From Mikania micrantha (lineage: Eukaryota; Streptophyta; Magnoliopsida; Asterales; Asteraceae), in NCBI GenBank assembly GCA_009363875.1, contig CM018691.1, forward strand, positions 37,921,446 through 37,985,445: DNA of 64,000 nt, written 5' to 3'. The translations under genes and the position numbers were made by a program. Positions 57,713 to 64,000 of the stretch are shown here, piece after piece (position 1 is the stretch's first letter; each line of letters opens with the position of its first letter). The notes beneath the pieces are model-generated. The model was not told the origin of the DNA. It did not search any database and saw only the letters and a program-made list of their open reading frames with translations.

Positions 57713-58412
57713 GCCGGTTATTGTACAAAAGAAATTAACGTGAGAAGCGTAGGAAGCCACAGGATCGCGCCACGTGTAATCTGGGTAAGGGGTATAATGG
57801 TCCGTAATAAATAAAAAGTGTTATGTTCACATATGTAACTGAATAAAATACGGACTATAGGCCAAGAATTACGGACTTGAGCATTCAAAATACGGATCAT
57901 AGGCAAAAAAAATACGTACTAATCTTTACAGTTTAATTATTCAGAGGCCAAATAGTTGATACAAAATGATACGTTCTATACGCAAAATAATACGTTCTGA
58001 AGGCAACAAAATACGTTCCATAGGCAAAAAAATACGTTCTGACAAATCTGATACCTAAATCACGTACCAAGTTAAAAAAAAATACGGACCGTGTTAAAAA
58101 AATAAGAAAAAACCATATCAATATGATACTCAAATTAAAGATTATGAAATTCTCTATTTTATGGTGTATTTTTTTTTAAATAATAAAGCGTTTAAAAGTT
58201 ATTGAATTTATAAAACTGGTGGAAGTTTCTTTAAATTTAAAAAATGGGTTATTTCCTCTTTTACCCTTTCAGTTACAAATCAACGCATGTTTTGTGAAAT
58301 AATTGGATGAATGGGGACCACTAGATCTTAACCATTGATTGATTTGATCAATGACTCATAATTTATCATATCTTTTTTACGTTAATTCCCTATTGTATTT
58401 GATCTCCCTCCT
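57710..58412. mobile_element. (TA)n-flanked MITE with ATACGTTC repeats (about 700 bp)
   Basis: The left AGGGGCCGGTTATTGTAC ... AATTAACGT and, on the other strand at the right, AGGAGGGAGATCAAATACAA ... AATTAACGT are imperfect inverted tips, each against TATATA runs. The middle (57850-58085) has loosely tandem units AAAATACG(T/G)(T/A)C(T/C) with AGGCAA spacers. No coding sequence. The superfamily is open; TA targets would fit Tc1/mariner or elements that enter microsatellites. Confidence 0.55.
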
Positions 58413-60296
58413 ATATATATATATTATTTATATTCTTACATTTTGTTATACATCCATAACATAATTTTATAACTGTTTTTAATAATTATATTTTTTACAT
58501 AGTTCGTATTGTATATGCATGTAACAACTTTGCATAATGAATATTATATTTTAAAGATTAACTTAGTTAAACCTTTAATTGTTTTATAATTTAAATTATA
58601 TATATGTATAAATATGTATATATTGTCATTTATTATCTTTGTAATTTGAATCAACTACGTCTTTACTTGAACTTTTAATTATTAGAATTTTGACACTAAT
58701 AAAATTAAAGAAAACCCTAAACGTTACAATGGGATTTTGCATGTAGCTCTCTATCACAAAATCAAAAAAGTCCTCATCTCTGAAACTGTATCTAGTGAAC
58801 CCATGTGGGGCTGAACAGGAACAATGATAGTACTATCGGCTAACAACCCATTCATTGGGAGGTTTGCTTCTCCCCTTGTGTGAATGTGTGTTACCTGGTT
58901 ACATCTAATCTTAATGTATGTGATGGACATTAAGACAATGAGGCACTAAGATATTTACCAATGTGTAGTATCTTCATGGAACCTAACGGAGTAGTCCAAA
59001 ATGAATTAGATATGGGTCCCATGGTTATCTTTGAAACTGTGTATCAAGAACTTTCATATCATATCATATTGTGTAAATCAATCATTACGAACTCATCATC
59101 TTTGTGCTGACCTTTCAAATTTAACCATTTTTGCAGGTAGACAGTGATAACGGGAGATTGCACAATCAGACACTGTAATTAAATAACTCAGTTTGTATAG
59201 GGTGTTTAAATGAAAACAACTGTAACTTGTGTTTGTAATCGTAACGTTACCCTTGTAATTTAATATCATTAAGTTAATCTGTGTGTTGTGATACCGGATC
59301 AAGTAAGTTGCACCACATCTCTAAGACATCACCACTATGCTTTCACAACCTTCTCAGAGTAATTAGTGACATCATCTCAGGTGACGAGAGGTGGGGTGTG
59401 ACACTAGGGGTGTTCGGAATAACCGAAAACCGTTTGAAACCGTTTTCCAAACCGTATCTGTAACAGAAAAAAACAAACCGAATTCTGAATTTGGTTTTTG
59501 GTTTCGTTGCTAACCGTATCCGAATTCCGAATTCGGTTTTCTGTTAGGCCTTTTTTTTTATTCGGTTTTTTCAGTTATCCGTTTAAACCGAATATGTAAT
59601 TAAATATATTAATTTTTATATATATTATATATCTTAAAATTGAAACCCTAGCACCCATTCGTTCATCTATTCCTCACCGTAGAGCACTAAAGCCCTAAAA
59701 TCTCAAATTGCCTAAGCCTCAAACACTCCAGCCTCTGCCGTCGCCTGTGCGCCGTCCGCCATCCAGCCTCCGCCGTCCAGCCTACGTCCGTAACGCCTTC
59801 GGTTTAGCTCCTTCTCCGGCATCTCAGCCTCTATCGCGGTTTATCTCAGCCTCCCGTCGTTGACTCCGGTTTATCTCCTTCTTTAGTGTATCTCCATCTC
59901 CGGTTTATATCCACAGATTTAGATCTTCCTTTGATTTTTATTGATAATAGTTGATAATGGTTGTCGATTTGTGTGATAATTGTTCACATCCAGTTGCATA
60001 TACATATCAGGTTGATCGCTCCTTGCTTCATGCGATTAACTAAAAAAAAAAGAAAAAAAAAAAGAAAAAGCCATTTCACAACCATAAATAAATCATCCTA
60101 CTTGGTCATTGTTTTCATGTTGACACCAATAAGATTTCATGAAATACTATCTCGTTCTTAAAAACACAAAACAGTAACTTATTAGTTTCTGTGAATTGTT
60201 AACAAATTTGTTTCATATTCACATTTGTTAACTTGGAGTCTGGTGTTAACCGACTTAACAACAAGTCAACAAGTATGTTTATAAAGATGATACTAA

Positions 60297-60590
60297 TGAT
60301 GTCTTGTCCTAATGATAAGATAGAAGTATGGGGGAAGTGATAGTAGACCCATGTCATGGGTTCGATTCTTGATCCCACCCGATTTTACCGGCCTTTCACC
60401 GTCGTGCCTTTGGGCGGGTGCTTGGGTCGGGTTTTCCCTGGAATTGGTGGCTGGTGGGCTAGGGTCTCCGTCCGTCTGGACTAGTGGCTCCGTCCGTCTG
60501 GACTAGTGGCCAGCTTGGGCATCCTTTAGCCATTAGAGGCCGCGTACGGAGTATCCGGCATTTAATTAGTTGGCTGTTTAAAAAAATAAT
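60297..60590 (+). mobile_element. SINE-like element
   Basis: TCCTAATGATAAG (A-box-like) and ATGGGTTCGATTC (B-box-like, 60355), a GC-rich body with a 22-bp duplication (CTCCGTCCGTCTGGACTAGTGG at 60466 and 60488), and an A-rich tail AAAAAAATAATAATAAAA. Fits a tRNA-derived SINE inside the hAT-like element. Confidence 0.55.
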
Positions 60591-60807
60591 AATAAAAGTC
60601 AAATCATTATAAGTGACCGTTGATCTTTGCTATTATATTTAATTGTGCATATAAATTGTTGATTGCAGCTTGTTTTGTTTGAATAACAGTTAATTAATAA
60701 CATGAAAAACGTGTCTTGTTTTGCAGCTTTTGATCAATAATTAATTAATAACATTAATCTCATTGTTTTAATCCATGCCATTAATGTAGGTTGTTCATTG
60801 TTTGCAA

Positions 60808-60900
60808 ATGTCTATAGAGGGTGACTCTAATCCCAGTAATCTGAACTTAGCTGAATCGAAGAAGCAAAGAAAGAGTTATAACCCAAGATCAATTGATTAG
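60808..60900 (+). pseudogene. Possible start of a hAT transposase (30 codons)
   Basis: ATG after TTGTTTGCAA opens MSIEGDSNPSNLNLAESKKQ and stops after YNPRSID. The setting, a 5' leader and intron-like stretch inside a hAT-like element, suggests the first residues of an Ac-type transposase. The sequence alone is too short to prove it, and what follows to 61100 is out of frame. Confidence 0.25.
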
Positions 60901-61346
60901 GGGACTTTTGATTTGAAGAATGACTAGCTATTTAGGCAAGAAACAATGACCAGCATTCAAAAATTATGATTTGAAGTAAACAACTATCAAAGTTTTAGAT
61001 TAAGGACATATGAGACCAAAATTGATTACATCGCTGGTGACATGTAATTCAAAAGTTCACTACCCTTTCATGCAATTCTCTATTTGATAGTGGTTGCATA
61101 TTGATGTTGAAAATGAGATAGGGGACTTTTGAAGAATGAATTTGGGAAGACCATCTCCTTGACATCATAATGTTTTCGGGCTGAGGTAACGTTTAGTTGT
61201 ATAATGCTTATTAATTTATAGCAATAAATACATAAAATTGGTTTTGAAAGCAAAGTAGGAGACATATTTTGGGAAAAAAAAAGAATTTGGTTGAATTTGA
61301 ATGAATTCGGTTAAAACGGTTGAATTCTGTTTGTTTGGTTCGGATT

Positions 61347-61588
61347 GTTGGACTAATCTTGTAATGTTTAAGAGTTAAAAGGTTTAAGTTAAAAGTCTTA
61401 GTTTAAATTAGTTTAGGATTAGATTGTTTTGTTTTTTCAGCATGTTTTTAGGAATAAAACTTTGACCTTTTAAGGTTGTTTTTTTTCTTGTAAATAGGGG
61501 TTAAGTATTAGGGTTAATTGTACCTCATATTTGATTTAATAAAGATTTGAGTTTTCTGAGTTTATATTCTGATTGTGAGTGTACCATT
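61347..61588 (+). repeat. Probable copia LTR, 3'-truncated
   Basis: TGTTGGACTAATCTTGTAAT with a downstream TGTAAATAGGGG and AATAAAG before a T/G-rich tail looks like a short copia LTR with promoter and polyadenylation signal. It replaces the right tip of the hAT-like element and is cut by the next LTR. Confidence 0.4.
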
Positions 61589-64000
61589 TGTGACATCCCG
61601 TAAAATCCAGGTCAGCATTTGTGTTTAATTAAATGTTTATTTAATTGATAATTATATACGTAGCACTAGAATTAGTTTAATTTAGTGTGTCACATGGCAA
61701 GACAGTACGAACACAGACACAAACACGATAATTCGGTGAATTATCGCAACACGCACACACGTGTCTAAGAAAATACGAACGTTGGTGAACGCAAGCACAT
61801 CGTGTAACCAAGCACTAGAAACCTCACGAAACACTCGAGTATTGAACTTGAAAGTTCAAACGATGCCGAACAATAGTTCACAAGCGAGAAAACGATGAAA
61901 AACGAGCCAAACAATTGAAATTGGGCTTATTGGGCTCTTCCGGGATTCGTCGCGGTACGCTATGGACCCCGGAGAGGCCCATGGCGGTACGCGACGAAGG
62001 GGCGGGGATTTTGAATTCCCGATATCTATTACGGTATGCGAAGAATCTTTTTGAACCCCATGGCGGTACGCGACGACATCCAGACGCCAAATCTTTATAA
62101 AACCAATACAATCATGCCTATACTATCACTTTTCATCATTTTCTTTGATCCTACACTCCACCACTCGGCAATTTCTCTTCTCAAACCTCTGCTACAACAT
62201 TATCCCACCCTTGGAAGCCATTGAAGAGCATCTTGGAGCCTAAGACTTGAAGATTTGAAGCTTCTCATCCATAAAGGAGCTTGGAGACCACCATCATCAC
62301 CTTGTTGCTAACGTATCCGTTATCCAGGAGCCTGTGAGGCCGATTATTCATCATCTCAGGGATTCTTGAATCCTTGGAAGGTAGCAACATGTCTCTTATA
62401 GCTTAAGAACACACACAAACACACATGCAAGCACTAAAACACACATGTAAGCACATATGCTACACATGCACGAATTTGTTGGTGTTTGAATCTTGGTTTA
62501 ATGATGTCATTGTAGATAATGATGATCTAGAATGATTTAAAGGTTTATTATGAAGATCCATGAGGTTGTAGATATGTCATTATGCATAACTTGATCATAG
62601 ATGATAAAATACTCGCATGCATGTTTGATCTAAAGTGTTTTAGATGGTTTTGGTTATTGAGAAATGATCTTTGATAATGTTTAAGTACATTTTCAAGGCA
62701 AAATGTGATTTAAATAGTTAAATTATGGTTATTTGATGAACTTGCCATATTTAGTAAATTTTGTGTTACAATATGATGAAATGGATGAAACTATGAACAT
62801 ACATGTGAATAGAACTATCATTAGTATGATAATATGATGATATGTAACTTAAGAAATAGATTGGGATTGGTTCGTGGTCATTTTAGACCAAGTTCCTATT
62901 TATAGTAACTTTTGTGACCCGATTATTGGTAGATGGTGATTTTGGCTAAATGGGTATGTTTAGATGATGCTTAAGGATATAATACGATGTTATTTGGTTA
63001 ATGAAAGGGTTAGGAACGCTTAGAATGATCATTTGTTGAGTATTTGTCATAGTTACTATTTTTAGTAACTTTATTTCGTGAAAACTCTAATTTGAAATGC
63101 AACACATGATTTAAACGTGCTAAATGACTTCACAAGATGTAATGGGATTATTGTACGCTAAGTTAGATGGATCTTGATGTTAATCATGTTAGATATGAAA
63201 ACTTTCCTTTTTAGGAAATTTTAATGTGTAAGAATAACTTATATGCTATGTGATCGTTTGCAACTATGTGTTATGTGATAACATGATCACGTAGGGCTAA
63301 CGAGCATGCTAGAACCTTTAAAATGATATGTATTATGGAACTTGCTAAAGATGGAAACTTACTATAAATAGTAAGTTGTCCATGAACGTGATTTGCGCGT
63401 TTTGAACATGACGAGCAAAATCATGAATGTTACACAAGTTACACGAGTTACCACCAACTTACGGTTGACTTGACACGGTCAAACACGGTCAACCACGAGC
63501 AAGCAGGGTCAATGTGGACCAACACGGACAAACATAACAACCGAGGGTTGTTGAGTACAAACACGAGCACGGACACGAACACAGTCACTTACACGAACTC
63601 ACGTAAACTATACGATATAGGTAGCCGGTGACTGATTCGCCGCCGAGACCCGGAGCTTACGCATTCATTTTCCGATCATTTTTAAGGTGAGTTTACGGTT
63701 CCTCTTTAACTCTTTTACAAGCTTTTCAAATAGGGGGAGAATACTTGTTGAATCGAGTCAAACATTATTACTGTACAAACATATTTGTGTATGCTGGTTT
63801 ATTAGACAAACATAAGTGTTGTAATCGTAACAAGCCCTCACAAAGTTTGACCGTTAATGTACAAACAACGAGGTGAGTTTGAATAGATCTGTTTGGGTGT
63901 GACTAACCCCACATGGCACAATACTAACCGGAGGTCGGGACACGTGAAATCTCGACCTATTTTGTTGTGTTTTTACGAGACATGGTGGAGGCTAGGACTA
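61589..64000 (+). mobile_element. Ty3/gypsy-like LTR, family A (runs off the window)
   Basis: Starts TGTGACATCCCGTAAAATCC and follows the inverted solo LTR at 16852-19151 throughout: the CACACACGTGTC tract, the GGTACGC hairpins (61951-61998 and 62031-62076), TATAAAACC (62096), repeated AACTTACTATTTTTAGTAAC-like motifs, and GGTGAGTTTACGG at 63687. The end should lie about 100 bases beyond the window. Whether it is a solo LTR or a full element cannot be seen. Confidence 0.8.
61951..62102 (+). promoter_or_regulatory. LTR promoter module: two GGTACGC hairpins and TATA box
   Basis: CGCGGTACGCTATGG with CCATGGCGGTACGCGACGA, a second pair ending at 62076, and TATAAAACC at 62096. Spacing is like that at 15296-15370. 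Confidence 0.55.

Larger units (their letters stand above)
55144..58728 (-). mobile_element. Solo LTR (3585 bp, minus strand), nested
   Basis: Minus strand TGTAACGTTTAGGGTTTTC (58728) to CGTAGGTCGGGGTGTGACA (55144), with perfect ATGGG duplications (55139-55143 and 58729-58733). The host LTR reads on without loss after it (GGGATTTTGC). Ends resemble the LTR at 44787-49186. It contains a long (TA)n and a MITE (57617-58412), so its original size was about 2.8 kb. Confidence 0.9.
53692..59403 (+). mobile_element. Solo Tekay-type LTR (plus strand), split by another LTR
   Basis: TGTGACAACTACGTTAAG (53692) to GAGGTGGGGTGTGACA (59403), with CTAGG on both sides (53687-53691 and 59404-59408). It aligns with the inverted solo LTR at 30177-32300 on both sides of the nested insertion, including ATTGTTGATTATTGCC and, after it, GGGAGGTTTGCTTCTCCC. 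Its own length without the insert is about 2120 bases. Confidence 0.9.
53688..61346 (+). mobile_element. hAT-like element, split near its left tip by a nested LTR
   Basis: Removing the LTR at 53692-59403 and one CTAGG restores a hAT-like tip TAGGGGTGTTCGGAATAACC. Subterminal AACCGAATTCGG-like repeats follow (59480-59600) and similar ones occur at 61280-61345. A leader-like, CT-rich region (59640-59930) and a short frame at 60808 lie inside. The right tip is missing, replaced at 61347 by a copia LTR scrap. Confidence 0.5.

Overview
The window is repeat-dense nuclear DNA from a flowering plant. Nothing in it looks like an intact host gene. The evidence is a full set of plant transposable elements: SIRE-type Ty1/copia elements with an extra 3' open reading frame, Tekay-like Ty3/gypsy chromoviruses with a Met-tRNA primer site, many solo LTRs, Helitrons, hAT, Mutator-like and PIF/Harbinger elements, MITEs and tRNA-derived SINEs. 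An Asteraceae genome would fit, but I infer that from repeat style only. All coding sequence I can identify belongs to transposons and is broken.

Layout. 1-3570: 3' end of a SIRE-type copia element, with a reverse transcriptase scrap, a long degenerate third ORF and an LTR. 3571-14157: a mosaic of small DNA elements, including four Helitron termini (two complete short Helitrons), three copies of a fold-back MITE family with an internal minisatellite, two hAT MITEs, Mutator-like MITEs, SINEs, a hAT deletion derivative that keeps both ends of its transposase, and a segment present in three copies. 14158-33483: one SIRE-type element with target-site duplication (TSD) TGTTT, enlarged to 19.3 kb by four later LTR-element insertions. 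Those are a partial LTR, a solo LTR, a two-LTR Tekay element with almost identical LTRs (TSD AAGGT), and a solo Tekay-type LTR.

33484-44780: AT-rich DNA with a hAT element, a third SIRE 3' end, SINE-like units and a Tourist-like MITE (TSD TAA) carrying a CCACCACCG-type minisatellite. 44787-49186: a 4.4 kb solo LTR (TSD TTCCT) with a decamer array. 49222-51134: a PIF/Harbinger element with a decayed DDE transposase. 53688-61346: a hAT-like element whose left tip was hit by a Tekay-type LTR (TSD CTAGG). That LTR was itself hit by another solo LTR (TSD ATGGG), which contains a (TA)n-flanked MITE. 61347-64000: a copia LTR scrap and an LTR that runs off the window.

The features do not form a pathway. 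What can be read is history: order of insertion, loss of internal regions by LTR-LTR recombination, and one recent event (the Tekay element) made by an element that cannot encode its own machinery. Sequence patterns that recur or are unexpectedly regular include a paired GGTACGC hairpin module upstream of LTR TATA boxes, 24 decamers with an AACGG core inside an LTR, and a cluster of TCTCGCGAGA palindromes.
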